A stretch of DNA of 64,000 bases from Geosiphon pyriformis. Taxonomy: Eukaryota; Glomeromycota; Glomeromycetes; Archaeosporales; Geosiphonaceae. Position numbers and translations under genes: made by a program. The notes beneath the pieces were generated by a model. It had not been told where the DNA came from. It searched no databases and saw only the letters and a list, made by a program, of their open reading frames with translations. Shown here in pieces: positions 25,087-37,168 of this stretch (position 1 is its first letter; each line of letters opens with the position of its first letter). Where the stretch lies: contig JAAOMT010000529.1 of assembly GCA_016748015.1 (NCBI GenBank), forward strand, positions 131,569-195,568. Direction: 5' to 3'.

Positions 25087-26298
25087 GCAAATGCAGACAT
25101 TGGAGTTAAGGTCGCTGAACTTTTGTCCTTTATTTTAACTGAACTGCAAGCTATAGTGTTGGCTTTGGAGTGTGTTTTATTTTTATGCTTAATGGTTTTG
25201 TACTTGAATAGTTAATCTGCAATTGATGTCTGCATTTCCAAAGCTTTTTTGACTACACCTGACTTCTGTAACCAATGTTGGATCAAAAGATTGCAAATTG
25301 TCAATCTCCTTAAAAACAAGAATATTTCAATCAAGTGAGTGAAGGTTAAAGGACATTCAAATATATTGGGCAATGTAAGAACTGATATGTTAGCTAAAGA
25401 GGCTACTTTTTCATCTTTTTCTTTGCCAGTTAAAATCTGGAAGAGATTTTTGGTCACTGAAAAAACTGTCATATCTGGCAATGCTCGTCATTTTGCTCAG
25501 GACTTATACCAGTCAATATGTTGTGTCTATTGAAAGACTGATCTGGGTTTTAATATAGTTCCGAATGTTATAATTAAGAAAATAGATTGGGATGCTACTG
25601 TGACAATTTGGTATTCTGATTCACACATGTTCTCTGAGTTTACCAATAGGAAGTCAGCCAATTTATGCACATATATGATAAAGACTATATATAAGCAGCT
25701 GCCAGTTGCTATTAGAAAAAGATTGTATAACAGAAGTTATCCTGGTGTTTTGTGTTTGCTGTGTGGCGAGATGAAGTTTTTTGATCATGTTTTCACTTGC
25801 TCTGGTAACTTTGATCTCCATAGAAACATTTTGGTTGAAGCTGCTGAGAAATAGATATTGATGTCTGGTCTTTTGAGTTCATCTTCGTCTGCTATTCTGC
25901 TTTCGCTCTCATTATGTTCTTCAGATATAAGTCTTTATACAGTAGTGTGCAAGAGTTTTGTAATAAAAAATTGGTATGCTGAAGCTGTTTCAGTTTTTAA
26001 GGAAAAAAAGAAAGCTACTCAGACCCTTGTGGAATACATCAGATTTATAGTGGAGTTGCAATACACTTATATATGGACTATTAAGACCAAGCATAGAGCA
26101 AAGATAGAAAAGACTGACTTGGTTGGGAATAATGGTGTGGTTTTTGGCTTGTTCAGTGATGTAGTTTTTACATTGTCAACTGGTATTGTCCACATGCTTG
26201 GTATTATGAAATCTTTTGCTGTTAGGTTTGGTAGACACAAATTGTGTTGTTTTTTCTCTAATTTGAATGGTGATGCTTTTGTTAACATAGGTGTATAG
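25087..26298 (+). pseudogene. 5'-truncated LINE, 3' end with RNase H domain
   Basis: One frame stays open from 25087 to 26298 except for four in-frame stops (after YLNS, after ISIK, after CCVY and after AAEK), each of which sits where a Gln, Trp or Arg codon is expected. The protein begins inside an RNase H-like domain (TELQAIVLALE, then SAIDVC, then VKVKGHSNILGNV with the conserved His-Ser-Asn context). It continues through a Cys/His patch (LCLLCGE, DHVFTCS) to the end FGRHKLCCFFSNL. That is the C-terminus typical of the LINE family I associate with mycorrhizal fungi. No frameshift in 1.2 kb makes this a recent 5'-truncated insertion that has mainly suffered point changes. Confidence 0.8.
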
Positions 26299-27732
26299 TG
26301 TTGTTTTGTCTGGTTTGAGTGGCTGGTCATATGTAGTCTGTGTATGAGCTGCATTTAGTTGGTTCTACTTAGTTTGGTTCTATGTACTAGATAGTGGTTG
26401 GACTTTATTTGTAAAACTTATAATAATAAAAAAATTATTTTATTTTAAAATTACAAAATTTGTTATGTTAAATTATTATTATTTTTTAAATTTTTTTAAG
26501 TTATTTTTGTGTGTTAGTCAATTTTAATATTAAAATAAAATTTATAATTGTTATTTATAATAGTTTTAAAACCAAATTAATTGCTTTTTTTATGATTTTT
26601 TAATTTTAAAATCAATAATATAATTTTTTAAATAAATAATCAAACTATTTTATTTTTTTATTTTTTTAGTAATATTATCAGGCAGAAATACAGCTTTTTA
26701 TACAAAAATTAATTGGTTTATTTTAATTATATTAATTATAATTACAATTAATATTATTAATATATAATTAAAACTTTAAAATTAATTATTTAAATTCAAT
26801 TATTTAAGTTATTAATTTCCAAAAAAATAAAATATTAAGTAAATTTATAATTAAATTAATTAATTTATATACATAAAATAGTCTTAACAGAATATATAAG
26901 TTTAATATAATTTAAAAAAAGATAAATTTTATACTAAGTTAATTTTTATTATAGTTTTATAATAAGTAATAAGTTTTTTCTTCTATTAATTTTTTATGTT
27001 TTTAAATTTGGGTATTTAAATATTATATCTTTTTAATAACCAATTAAAAAAATTCTGGTTTACTTAATAATATAGCATTGGTTTTTTGTCGTTTGTATTT
27101 TTTGTAGTTTTAATAAAATTTGATGATTTTTTTTAAAAAATATAACATTAAACTGGTTTTTATTTAAAAACAAACATTAAATAAGATTTTTTTCTTAAAT
27201 TTTTAAATACTCTTTTCTGTTTTTAAATTTTGTAATTATAAATAAAATAAATTTATACACTATATTTATATTATTACAAATAATAATATAAAATATGTTA
27301 ATTTTTATTGCCAAGTAAAATTATTGTCTTTATAAAAAGTTTGGAAGATTTGTAATTTTACTTAAGTAACAGTAATTTAGATTTCTGTTTTTATTAATAA
27401 CAAATTTATTTTTGTGGTAAGTGTAAAACAAAATGTTTTTGAAAAAAAATAAATTTAAAAATTTATACAATTAACAATTAGTTATTGTAAGACTTAACAA
27501 ATACATTATTTAATCAAACAATTATTAATATAATTGCTACCGGAACAATTTACAAAACTAAATGTCAACTAAAATATCAAAAAAAAACCGAGAAATACTA
27601 AAAGCACCAAATTATTTCCATTTTTCAATTAAAAAAACAGATATTTAGTTTAAATACCTTAAAAAACCAATAAACCATTTTTGTAACAATGCATTATTAG
27701 CAAAAAAATAATTCTTACATTTTTCCAAGAAT
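26299..27732. other. LINE 3' UTR then AT-rich DNA
   Basis: The LINE 3' end seems to lie near 26420, at an AATAATAAAAAAATT tail-like stretch. Beyond it the DNA is extremely AT-rich with no coding signal or named repeat until about 27733. Confidence 0.5.
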
Positions 27733-27984
27733 CTTAAGTTGGCAAATTCCAGAGTGATTAAAATAGTAAAAAGAATAATTTACAAACATTGGTTGCCAAC
27801 AGCTAAAATTCGCACTGGATTTAAAGCAGCTGATTTGATTGAACCAGATGATGTGGTGATATTGAAAAGTGGCTAAAGTCTGATTATTAAAGAAAGACTG
27901 AGCACAGACCATAAAATTTGGATGGATTTACTAAAAAATCATAATTGTTTAAGCCTAAGTGGTCGGATGTTTGTTCTTAATGTA
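27733..27984 (+). pseudogene. Short coding remnant of unknown family
   Basis: About 80 codons on the plus strand are open except for one TAA, and have much more balanced composition than the flanks. The readable parts include KHWLPTAKIRTGFKAADLIE, then VVILKSG, stop, then IIKERLSTDHKIWMDLL and LSLSGRMF. It looks like the C-terminal part of a real protein, perhaps of another mobile element. I do not recognise it and see no upstream exons. Confidence 0.4.
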
Positions 27985-28769
27985 ATATAGTCTTGACTGG
28001 TCCAGGTAGTTACGTGTAAAAAGCGTACAATCAATCCTTTTTTACTTTAAAGACATGTATATAATCTATGTACGTATATAGTGATTGGACCACACTAATT
28101 TTCCAATTTGTTTAACTTTATTTCCAAGTATAGAAATAAAAAAATGGTTTAAATTTTCAACTCATCACAACACTACCAATTGTTAAATGTAATACAGACT
28201 GGTGATAAAACCAAGTGTTTAAAAAAGTGTGACTTGTGTGTAAATAAAGACGGGAATGGCGTCTGTAAAATTTAATCATGATTATATTTAATGAATACAA
28301 AACTCGAATTGATTTTATCTATTTTCATCCGATATCTCAGGCATAAAAATTAAAGATTAAAAGCAATTCGCAATTTGGTATTTAGCGAAAGGAGCTGGAG
28401 CTTAGCTCCAGAATCAAAAGTGAATATTCAAGTACCGTAACCAATATTAGTCCTGGAGGGGATGGGAAGGAATGGAGGGAATAGGATTGCTTAAAAAAAA
28501 AAGCTACAGGCAAAGGAATAAAAAATAAAAGCCAAGTGATACCAGCAACTGGCGGATACCAAAGCGCGGGCAATTCGAATGGAGGAGTTGTTATTAAACC
28601 ACAATGGGTTATTATTACTGGAAAGGAAAGGGGAAAATGACACAAGGAACAATTATCTTCCGCCTTTCATCCAAGTTCAAGACCGGAAAGTTTAAGGAGA
28701 GGAGGACAAGTCGACAAAAGCAATGCGATCAATGGTGGGAAAGGAAAATGAAATAGAGAAGCCTTGAGC
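27985..28769. other. Non-coding flank, presumably 3' UTR side of the RRM gene
   Basis: Composition rises toward the RRM gene from about 28380. No supported ORF is seen; an 87-codon minus-strand frame at 28382-28645 is hydrophobic and has no ATG start or family motif. A short perfect inverted repeat lies at 28395-28411. Confidence 0.45.
28395..28411. repeat. Perfect 17-nt inverted repeat
   Basis: CTGGAGCT-T-AGCTCCAG is a perfect 8-bp palindrome around one base. It lies about 360 bp downstream of the RRM gene stop, where it could form a hairpin in the 3' UTR. It may also be chance. Confidence 0.4.
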
Positions 28770-29757
28770 CTATCTTCTTCTTCTTCTTCTACCATCCGCA
28801 TTAAGCCCATTGATACCGTCAACGCGGCGTTTGGGTTCTTCGATTCCCATTTCTTTTCCATCAATAAACAATAAACCTTGTTCGACAGCTTTTTCATAAC
28901 TGTCCTTTGAAGCAAAGGTAGCAAATGCGCAATGCTATAAAAAATGAAAATTTTAAGTATTTGTGATAAATAAAAGATAATCACGAGATTCTCTTACTTT
29001 AGTGGTTATCATATCGATCTCAAGAACACGGCCAAATTGTTCTTCGAGGCTACGTTTCAACTTAGCTTTACTTATATCGTCAGTAACGTGTCCAATATAG
29101 GCTCTATTTTCTGGAAAAAATAGCTAAAAGTCAGCAAGAATTCAACATCTAACAGAGAGGACTTTATGATAGAGATCGCAACCTCTTATAGAGGAGTTAT
29201 CACTTCCTGAAATCCACTCAGCTTCACCCTCCCAATCTCCATCATCTATAAATGTCCACATAAAAATTAATTTTTTAGTGGTAATGAGCCATCAGACGCC
29301 GCAAATAACCATTAATAAAATGGATGAGGTTCTAAAGAAAAGACATACTATGTCTGTCCCTTTCCGAAGGAGCGACTCCTTCATTGTGATGATTAATAGA
29401 GGAACTGGTAGAATTGTTTAACCCATTGAGGCTTCCGTTAGACTTTCCCTTATTTGAGGAACTTGCTAAATAGAGGCAAGCAAAAAAAACAATAATTGTC
29501 TTGAAAATGCATCAGTAAGGTCTTCAAGTAAATCGGGTGCAATTGCTATTTCAGCTATTAAAAAGGTTATTACCATGAACAAGATCCCTATAGCCTCTCA
29601 AAGCCTCCTCCTTAGCAGCTATAAGCTCTTTTTGGACTTGAATAAGGGAATCTGACAAGTGTGTAATCTTGTCGTCCTTCGCTTTTATGATACTGTCTTT
29701 TAGTTCCAATTGAAGTTTAAGAACTTGACAGCTCGGACAAGTTTCACTACGACTCAT
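28770..29757 (-). CDS. Coiled-coil and single-RRM protein (5 exons)
   Basis: Exons: 29574-29757, 29349-29465, 29183-29245, 28998-29110, 28770-28934; they join in frame to 213 residues. The start MSRSETCPSC is followed by a helical heptad-rich region to about residue 60, a Ser/Asn-rich linker and a short acidic Trp-containing segment (NDGDWEGEAEW). A C-terminal RRM has RAYIGHV as RNP2 and KHCAFATF as RNP1. The tail is DGRRRRRR and then the stop. The RRM predicts RNA binding, possibly in mRNA processing; no specific orthologue is recognised. The intron after exon 3 has a weak donor (GTTGCG). It is divergent from the WW-domain gene, with 340 bp between the start codons. Confidence 0.82.
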
Positions 29758-30097
29758 CCTCAAGATTGTCTTTGCAAATAAAAACTTGAAGCGGGTTTCA
29801 ACGAAGAGGGAGACGCTGTACAAAAGAAGGCTCAGGGAGCGACAAATATCGTGCCAAAAATGTTTGCAGTTTTGGAGTTACGCCTACGTGAACTGTTGAT
29901 CTGGCCATTGATGTGCCAATCAGGGACCACTTTCACGTGTAACCTATCAGGTCATATGACTCTGAAGGGAGAAAAACATTTCAAGTTACACAATTTGAGT
30001 GTAGGTTTTTGCTCGAACTTTTGAACTTTCCTAAACCTGCGTGAATTTGCCCTTTTTCAAAGTAAAGTAACTCAAGTTTCCAATTTTCAAACTAAAA
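29758..30097. promoter_or_regulatory. Divergent promoter region RRM gene / WW gene
   Basis: 340 bp lie between two divergent start codons. It contains a CCAAT box (29916-29920) and a palindromic CACGTG (29934-29939) about 14 bp apart, both standard fungal activator sites (CCAAT-binding complex and bHLH factors). Their use here is inferred. Confidence 0.5.
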
Positions 30098-31201
30098 ATG
30101 TCTAGTTCCAAAGATACTAATACCGTACTTTCAGACGAAGCGGAGAATTTGGTACAACGTGGGGAAGAAAAAACACAAGATTCACCACATTCTGGTGCCG
30201 ACTTCCTAAAAGTCTATACGCAGGTTCCTAATGAGAGTGAGAATTTAACAGTTGAGGAGTTGGAACAAGAAAGATCAATCGATAATCACATTTTGGAAAG
30301 TAATCCTCAAAAAGAATATGAAAATCCCACTAATCACTTTGCATATGAAAGCAATACTGATTCAACTGAAAAACAAGACTTAAACGTAAATCTGATCCAT
30401 CAAAGTGCTCTTGCTTTTAGTGCATCGGCATGGCAAGCTGTGTGGGATGAAAATGTGCAAGCTTTTTATTATTGGAATACTTTGACCAACGAAACCACTT
30501 GGGAAGTCCCCTCTAATTACATTAATACAGTCAATGCAACCACAAACCAAGAATCATCGATTGAGAATGCTGCCAATAATGCACATTATCCCCCTACTAC
30601 TGGTGAAGCTTATTATAATGACTATTATTCGCAATATGGGTATTACCCAGAAGCATATTACGCATACGACACAAGCAGCTCTCCTACTGTAAATGCGGTA
30701 GAATCCACAAATCCACTCGATACTCTCCTTGACAAAATTGACACAGAAATAAAGTCGAAGCTTGACGGTACCAATTCTGTTGGGTCTACCAGCTTTTCTT
30801 CCGTTTCGGAGACCTATGTTTCACCTGATGGAACAATAGGGGACCATTACCAGGATCCAGCAGCAGCAGCAGAAAATGCAGCCGATTATGATACTTTTCT
30901 GGCACAACACGGTATTGGAGGTGATTACACGCTCAAAGCGCGGTTCAACTCACGAACAGGCAGATTTCAACGTGATCCGACACTGAACCCCGAAAGGTTC
31001 TCAGCCGATTCAAAAGCGGTTCGACAAATGTCTTATTTTTTCGATTATGAATCTTTTTCACAGGAGAGAGGGGCAAAACGGTTAAAGGGAGATGGTGAGA
31101 AGAATAAGAAATTAACTAAACGACAATTGGAAGTACTAAAACAAAAAAAGAAAGAGAAAAAAGAAATGAGAAAAAAAGCGTGGTTAATGGGCGATGATTA
31201 A
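30098..31201 (+). CDS. WW-domain protein with conserved basic C-terminal module (intronless)
   Basis: A single open frame of 367 codons with no intron. An acidic, Ser/Asn-rich N-terminus leads to a WW domain at about residues 112-142, with both signature tryptophans (WQAVWDENVQAFYYWN and TTWEVP). A Tyr-rich stretch (YYNDYYSQYGYYPEAYYAY) follows. The C-terminal module contains LKARFNSRTGRFQ, RQMSYFFDYESFSQERG and a Lys-rich helix ending KKAWLMGDD, and is probably nuclear. WW domains bind Pro-rich partners. The C-terminal module recurs in uncharacterised WW proteins I link to mRNA processing, but that function is inference. Start choice: the first ATG after an in-frame upstream stop region, with A at position -3 (AAAAATG). 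Confidence 0.88.
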   Translation: MSSSKDTNTVLSDEAENLVQRGEEKTQDSPHSGADFLKVYTQVPNESENLTVEELEQERSIDNHILESNPQKEYENPTNHFAYESNTDSTEKQDLNVNLIHQSALAFSASAWQAVWDENVQAFYYWNTLTNETTWEVPSNYINTVNATTNQESSIENAANNAHYPPTTGEAYYNDYYSQYGYYPEAYYAYDTSSSPTVNAVESTNPLDTLLDKIDTEIKSKLDGTNSVGSTSFSSVSETYVSPDGTIGDHYQDPAAAAENAADYDTFLAQHGIGGDYTLKARFNSRTGRFQRDPTLNPERFSADSKAVRQMSYFFDYESFSQERGAKRLKGDGEKNKKLTKRQLEVLKQKKKEKKEMRKKAWLMGDD

Positions 31202-31390
31202 GATTTTATAGAGATTAGTCAAGTTGTTAAGTGGTTTAACTTTTAAATCGCAATCTTTAAATATGGCAGATTTTTGAGTAATCACTTTGCTAATTTCACA
31301 TCTAGTATAATAAGTATTATTGCCATGAATCGTAAAATAATTATTAAATTGTCAGGCATAATCATGGTTAAAACTTATTTATTTATAAAT

Positions 31391-31394
31391 AAAA
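31391..31394 (-). terminator. Pol III T-run terminator of tRNA-Val
   Basis: On the minus strand a TTTT run begins six bases after the tRNA 3' end, the usual RNA polymerase III stop. Confidence 0.7.
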
Positions 31395-31399
31395 TAATT

Positions 31400-31472
31400 G
31401 TCTCGTGTCGGATTCGAACCGACGACCGTCTGTGTGTTAGACAGACGTGATAACCAACTACACCAACGAGAC
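31400..31472 (-). tRNA. tRNA-Val (anticodon AAC)
   Basis: It is a 73-nt cloverleaf. The acceptor stem GTCTCGT pairs perfectly with ACGAGAC. The D arm has GTG/CAC pairing and the GG of the D loop. The anticodon stem TCTGT/ACAGA has loop CTAACAC, giving AAC. The T arm is GTCGG-TTCGAAT-CCGAC. No CCA is encoded and there is no intron, as expected of a eukaryotic nuclear tRNA. The internal A and B boxes (TGGTGTAGTTGG and GGTTCGAATCC) are intact, so it should be transcribed. Confidence 0.97.
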
Positions 31473-32830
31473 GCTTATTGTAGTATTTGCGACAATTTTT
31501 GTAAAATAAATAAATAATAGTATACTTGACACGTTACGTAATTTAGTAAATAAGCAAGAGTATTTTAGTTAACTTAATATATACACTGAAAAAAAATAAA
31601 GAATAAAAACTAATATTCTGTCAATAGTTATAATTAAAGACTATTGATTTAAGATATTAGTAAAAAATACAAGTTGTATTTAATAAAACTAAGTTGCTTT
31701 AATTTATATAATAATAAATGTTTTATTAATCAATAATATAACAAAAAAATTAATATTTATTAAATAACAATTTTTTTTTCAAAATTTATATTTTGTTATT
31801 TGTTATTAAAATTTATATTTATTATAATAAATTTTTTATGTATTTATTTATTATAATAACAAATATAATTTAATTATTATTTAAGACTATATAATATATA
31901 GTTTATAAATTAAATATAATTTATGTTTTTGCTATATATAATTAGTTATTTAAATTAATTAAAACTATATTATATTTTTAAAACTGAATTTAAAGAATAT
32001 ATATTATCAAATAAATTATAATTATTAAATTAAACACCAAAAATTATATAATTAATAATATTTATATTAAAATAAATTAATAAATATTTATTATATAAAA
32101 AACACATAATTTTCTGATAATATTTAGAATTATAAAATTATTACCAATAATTAATCTTAAGTTTTTATATTTAAAAACCAAATATATTTATAATTAAATA
32201 TTAAATTAATAATATTTACAATTATTAATTTATTAAATAAAAATTATTTTATAAATTTAATATATTAAGTTTTAAATATTTTTTGATTTTATAACTATAA
32301 TTAAAACAAAGAATAAAAAAGTTTTAAATATTTTTATAATTAATAAAGTTTTAATAAAAAAAGAATTTTCTATTATTAAAGCAACTAAATAAAATGTTTT
32401 GACAATATTTTTTTAAATATTAATAATAAAAACTTCAAAAAACAGTAGTAATTATTTGTATTTACTATTATTACATTAAATTTTTTTGTAATTTCAAATA
32501 AAATCTTGGATAAAATTTTTATAGTTATATTTAATTTTTTTTTAATATAAACAATAACAATAATAATATGTTTTAAAATAAATTAATATTAATTATTAGT
32601 TGTTTACCAAATATAATATCTTTTAATAAATTATTATTAATTCTAAAAACAAAATAAAATAAAACATGTTTTTAACTAATTAATTTATTAAATTATAATT
32701 TTAAAATTTAAACTGATTAAATAAAAATAGAATTAATTTTTTTTTGTTTTTTGGTATTATTTTTAATAATATTTAAAAAATAATTTCAGTTATTAAAAAT
32801 TTTTTAAATAAGTAATTTTTGTTTTTGTGT
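31473..32830. other. Very AT-rich spacer, no gene
   Basis: Almost pure A+T, with no ORF, LTR end or tRNA. The right part (32560-32820) resembles 24780-25060 in motif order, suggesting a shared decayed repeat. Confidence 0.5.
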
Positions 32831-33708
32831 TGTTACAAGTGTTTATTTGGGGTCTCAAATCAAATAACAAACTCATAACTTGGTGCTTGGTAAATGTTCT
32901 GATTGATAATTTGATCTGGGGTTGTTGGTATTTGAAAGTATTGTTATCTGAAGGTTTTAATTGAGTTCTTTGTATAATGAACAGAGATTTAATAGTGTTT
33001 ATCTGTAGCTTTCCAAAATCGCAGTTTTGTTAATTTCTTTTTCAGTGTGATGGCCAGTATTTCTCCTGGTAAGCTATCCTCAATTGAGTATTCTACTTTT
33101 ATTCCTGGGTCTTTTACCAGTCACTTTGACATCAGTATTCTGTGTATTATTCTCTTTTAATCAATTAGTACACAACAATAAAATCACAGAAATAAAATAA
33201 AGAAAAACAAAAACAAAAAAAAATAAAGAAAATAAGCCAAGACAATTTGTAAGTTAGTATCCTGTCAATAGCCATGATCAAGAGCTATTGTTCCAATATG
33301 GTTAAGTATTACTTGTTATTAACATAAAGTGTTAATAGTGAAGAGTGAAATTAGAAATAGTAAATAATTATTTATTGATATTTGTGATATTGAAAAGTTG
33401 TTTAGATCAAATCTAAACTGAGAGGTCTGTCTTTTCTACTTCTAATATTACTGCTATATATACATAATTGAGATTCCTCAATTCTTCAATTCTTTACACC
33501 AGAAATCTTGGAATTCCTGGAATTCTGCAATTTCTTTTGAGAGGAATTCTGAAATTCTGCAATTCTGCAATTCCTTGTATGAGAATTCTAAAATTCTTGG
33601 AATTCTATAATTTTTCTTGAGAGGAATCCTGGAATTCCACATTTACTATGGCTACTTCTGATTGGCTAATTTATATGCTAATATACTTTCTATATTTTAT
33701 GAGTAACA
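32831..33708 (-). repeat. Solo LTR-X with GGAATTC-type array
   Basis: It starts TGTTACAAG and ends GAGTAACA, in full-length alignment with the other LTR-X copies. On its minus-strand transcription axis the U3 part holds about a dozen GAATTC-related units (33473-33640) directly upstream of a TATATATA box (33455-33462). The two conserved hairpins lie at about 33316-33342 and 33275-33299. The neighbouring sequence on its right is a LINE, so it sits at or in the LINE's 5' part. Confidence 0.8.
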
Positions 33709-36700
33709 ATGTTTAATATTATGTTTAAAATTAAATTGGCCTTAGTTAATTTTTTATTTAAGTTGTTGTCTGATTTTTTTAAGCTTAAATTAATTTTAAA
33801 AAACAATATTAAGTTGTTTTGTATAGATTTTATTTCTTAAACTGCTTTAGTTACTATTATTAAAGTTTTTATTAATGATTTTTTTTGTTTATTTATATTT
33901 AAGATTACAAAGTTTTTTGTAATAATTTTTGATTTTTTTTCTAAATTTTTATAGTATTTTATAATATTTTTTAATATTTTTTTTGATAATATTAAAAATG
34001 ATTATGTTTTTAGTATTGTTATTTTAGTTTGGTTAAAGTTTATAAATTTATAATAATATGTTATTATTTAATTTAAGAATTTTTTTGCTGTTGTTATTTT
34101 TGTTTGCTAATTTATATTAATAAAAAAGAATAATATTAAGATTTTTTTTATTTAATTAAAAAGAAATTATTTAAAAGACATTTTTATAGCCAAATTAATC
34201 AATTTTTTTGAAATTTAGATTTTTTAAGTTAGTAGTTATATTTGTTTTATTTTTTACTTTTTTAATTTATATTATTGTTAATGTTTTATTATTATAATTT
34301 TTAAGTCTTTAAAAATTATAAATTTTGTTATTTTTAATACTAATATTTTATATAAAACTTAATTAAAAATTTTTAGATATTATTATTGCTACAAATATTA
34401 AAATTTAAACTATTTAATTATAAATTATAAATTATTTTTATTTTTTCAAGTTTATTTTTAAGTTTACTGATTGTTTTAATGTTTTTAAATTATTTCTTAT
34501 TAATACAAAATTTTATGTTAAAACTATTTCTTTTTTGGTTTTTTTGTTATGTCTTTGATTGTTTTTACTGCTAATTTTATTTAATTCAAGACTAAATTTT
34601 TTAAAATTTCAGATTTTTAATTTGGCTATATTAATTTATTATTAACTTATTAATTTTTTGGTTATTTTGACTACTGTTTTTTTGGCTAAAAATTTACATA
34701 AAAATTTTAAAATAAAAAAAAATTTAATTATAATAAATACTATTATAATTTATATTAAACTTTTGATTAGTTTGTTTAAAAAATTTATTAATTTTAAAGC
34801 TAAGATAAAATTTAATAATACAAATAAAATTAAAAATAATATTGTTAAATTATCTTTTTTAAATAATAATATTACTGATTATTTGATTACTTTATAATTT
34901 TAATATTAAGAATAATATTAAAAAAATTAGATTGTTTTTTAGTAAGTTTATTTTGATAATTAAAATTTAAATAATATTATAAAAAGCTTTAATATATTAA
35001 ATTTATTTTTAGTTTTTTTTAGCTTAGTTTAATTAGTGTCTTAACTAACAAAATAATTAATTATATATAAAAAACATATAACCTTACACAAAAATTTATG
35101 AATAAAATTTTTTTTATATTTAATATAATTAATATTTAAATAAACAAAATTATATAATTATTTTTAAATAACAACTAATAACTTTTTATGTAAAATTTTT
35201 GTTAAAAAAAAGTTTTTTTATTTATTCAGTACAATAAAATCAAATCTTTTTTGCTTAATTACAAGACTATTGTTAATTTTAGTATTATTATTATAAAAAA
35301 GTTTATTAAGAATTTTGGTCTTAATAGTAATAGCAAACAAATTTTTTTTAGAAAAAAAAAAGAGATAATATATTGGAAAACAGTATTGAGAACAAAATAA
35401 TTTTTGTTAAGATATTGAATGATTATACTTGGAGTTTTGAAACTGGTAATACTACTGAATCCAATAATATTAATATAAAAAAAAAGTGTTTGATAGAGAA
35501 AACTAGTGTTGATTATGATAAAAACAATGTTTTTAATAAAGAAAAGTTTAACCAAACACCAAAAGATCCATAAATTAAGACCAAGAAAGCATTGAAAATG
35601 TCTTTGTAGAAAATTAATTTCTTGAATAATACAGATAATAATATTTTATTAGATGTTCTGCCAGCTTTTTTTTTTTCTCAAAAATCTGGTTAATATTTTG
35701 TTAGAAAATTATTTGTTCTGAATATTAATTTGAATAATATTGTTAAGAAATTTTCTTAAGACAAACTTTTAACAATCAAGAAATTATTTTCAAAAATCAA
35801 TAGTTTTGGAAAAGTGTTTATCTTCTTAAAATTTGCTGAAATTATCAAAGTGACATTTATTTCTGAATTTAATTTGACATAGACAACTGAATTGGCAAAA
35901 GCTAAGAATATTATTGTGAACACTAATCTCAAAAAATCAACAATATATTTAAATCAGACTGTAGTAATAAAAAATCCCAATTAGAATGTTGATTAATGCT
36001 GTGCATATTGCACTATTCGAATTTGAAAAGATTAAGTCAATCAAAATACAACTGATAGGACTGTGGCAAAAGACTATGATTAAATTTGGTTATTTAGATC
36101 ATGCTAATTTAGTTGCAATAATATAATCTGTCTTAATTAGAAAGAATACAGTATGTATAGCCAAAGCTAACATTAACAAAAAATTTTGGGATGCAAAAGA
36201 CAAGAATAGGATGCTGTTTTACATGTTGCTAATAGAAATAAATACTCATAATATATAAAAGTTTATTGGTTTTGTAAGTGGAAAAACATGTATTATAAAT
36301 TGTTATTCAGTTATATATGTCTAAGCTAAATGTACAGTAATCTGTTTTAATTTTATTAAATCATTAAAAACTGTCATAAAAACCATGCTAGTATTAAAAG
36401 ACACTAATTTGTATTGGTTTTGCTTGAATTTGGCTAAATATATAAAATATGGAAATTCAAGTCATATATTATTAAGCTGTACTATAAGTAAAAAAGTGTT
36501 TTCTGGTAGCTTAACTTGTAAAAACTTATTAGAAGCAAATAAAAGCAAACTGACAACTATTTATGCCAAACAATTGGCTTTTATACACATCTTATGTCTT
36601 TTAGTGGTGTTTTTTGAGTCAAAGTTGTTGATAAATTCTTATTTTTCTTCTTTTTATACAAAAAAATTTAGCAAATTTTAGCTTTTTTTCAAAAACAAAA

Positions 36701-37006
36701 GTCTTCTTACTTATATCAAAAAATTTAAATAATAAGTTTGCTGCTTTTAAGTACAGTTTTACTAATTTTGCAAAGCAAATTAATAAGCTGGTTAAGAGAT
36801 TAAACACACTTAGACCAATAGTTTTCCAGTCTAATTTTGAATGTTAGTCATTAATAGCCCTTTTATTACAGAATTAAAGAATGAATATAATAATAAATAA
36901 GGGTTTAGGTATGGCTATTAATAATAAGACTGTTATAAGAGCAATGTTTGTAAATTTATTAGTAGTTTTTAAATTGAAGAACAGTTTAATAAGTTTTTTA
37001 GATATA
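33709..37006 (+). pseudogene. Decayed LINE, 5' part (ORF1-like region)
   Basis: The plus-strand frames are broken by many stops but keep recognisable pieces. The best is 36385-36681, with LYWFCLNLAKYIKYGNSSH before LLSC, a gag-like zinc knuckle in which one Cys has become Tyr by G to A. Upstream pieces (33740-34060) read as hydrophobic and Lys-rich remnants. The reading continues after the DNA transposon at 41258 with the endonuclease. No 5' end can be placed, because an LTR-X abuts on the left. Confidence 0.55.
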
Positions 37007-37168
37007 TAGTGAACTCTCTTTATAATCACACCTTTTGGTTAGCATATTTGTGGTGACTATAGAGAGATGGGACTATAAAAAATGATCAATATCTTATCAC
37101 ATGATCTATATATCATATGTATAATATAATAACTAATTATATATATTTTATTTAAAAAAGCTATCTAT

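Noticed and set aside
26067-26354. Minus-strand ORF over the LINE 3' end
   Set aside because: It is a shadow of the plus-strand LINE frame, which carries the recognisable domain text.
27960-28060. Possible tRNA or small RNA around GGTCCAGGTAGTTACG
   Set aside because: No cloverleaf, T-arm or Pol III signals could be fitted.
28382-28645. Hydrophobic minus-strand frame downstream of the RRM gene
   Set aside because: It has no ATG, no splice link to the RRM gene that keeps the frame, and no motif; it is treated as a 3' flank.
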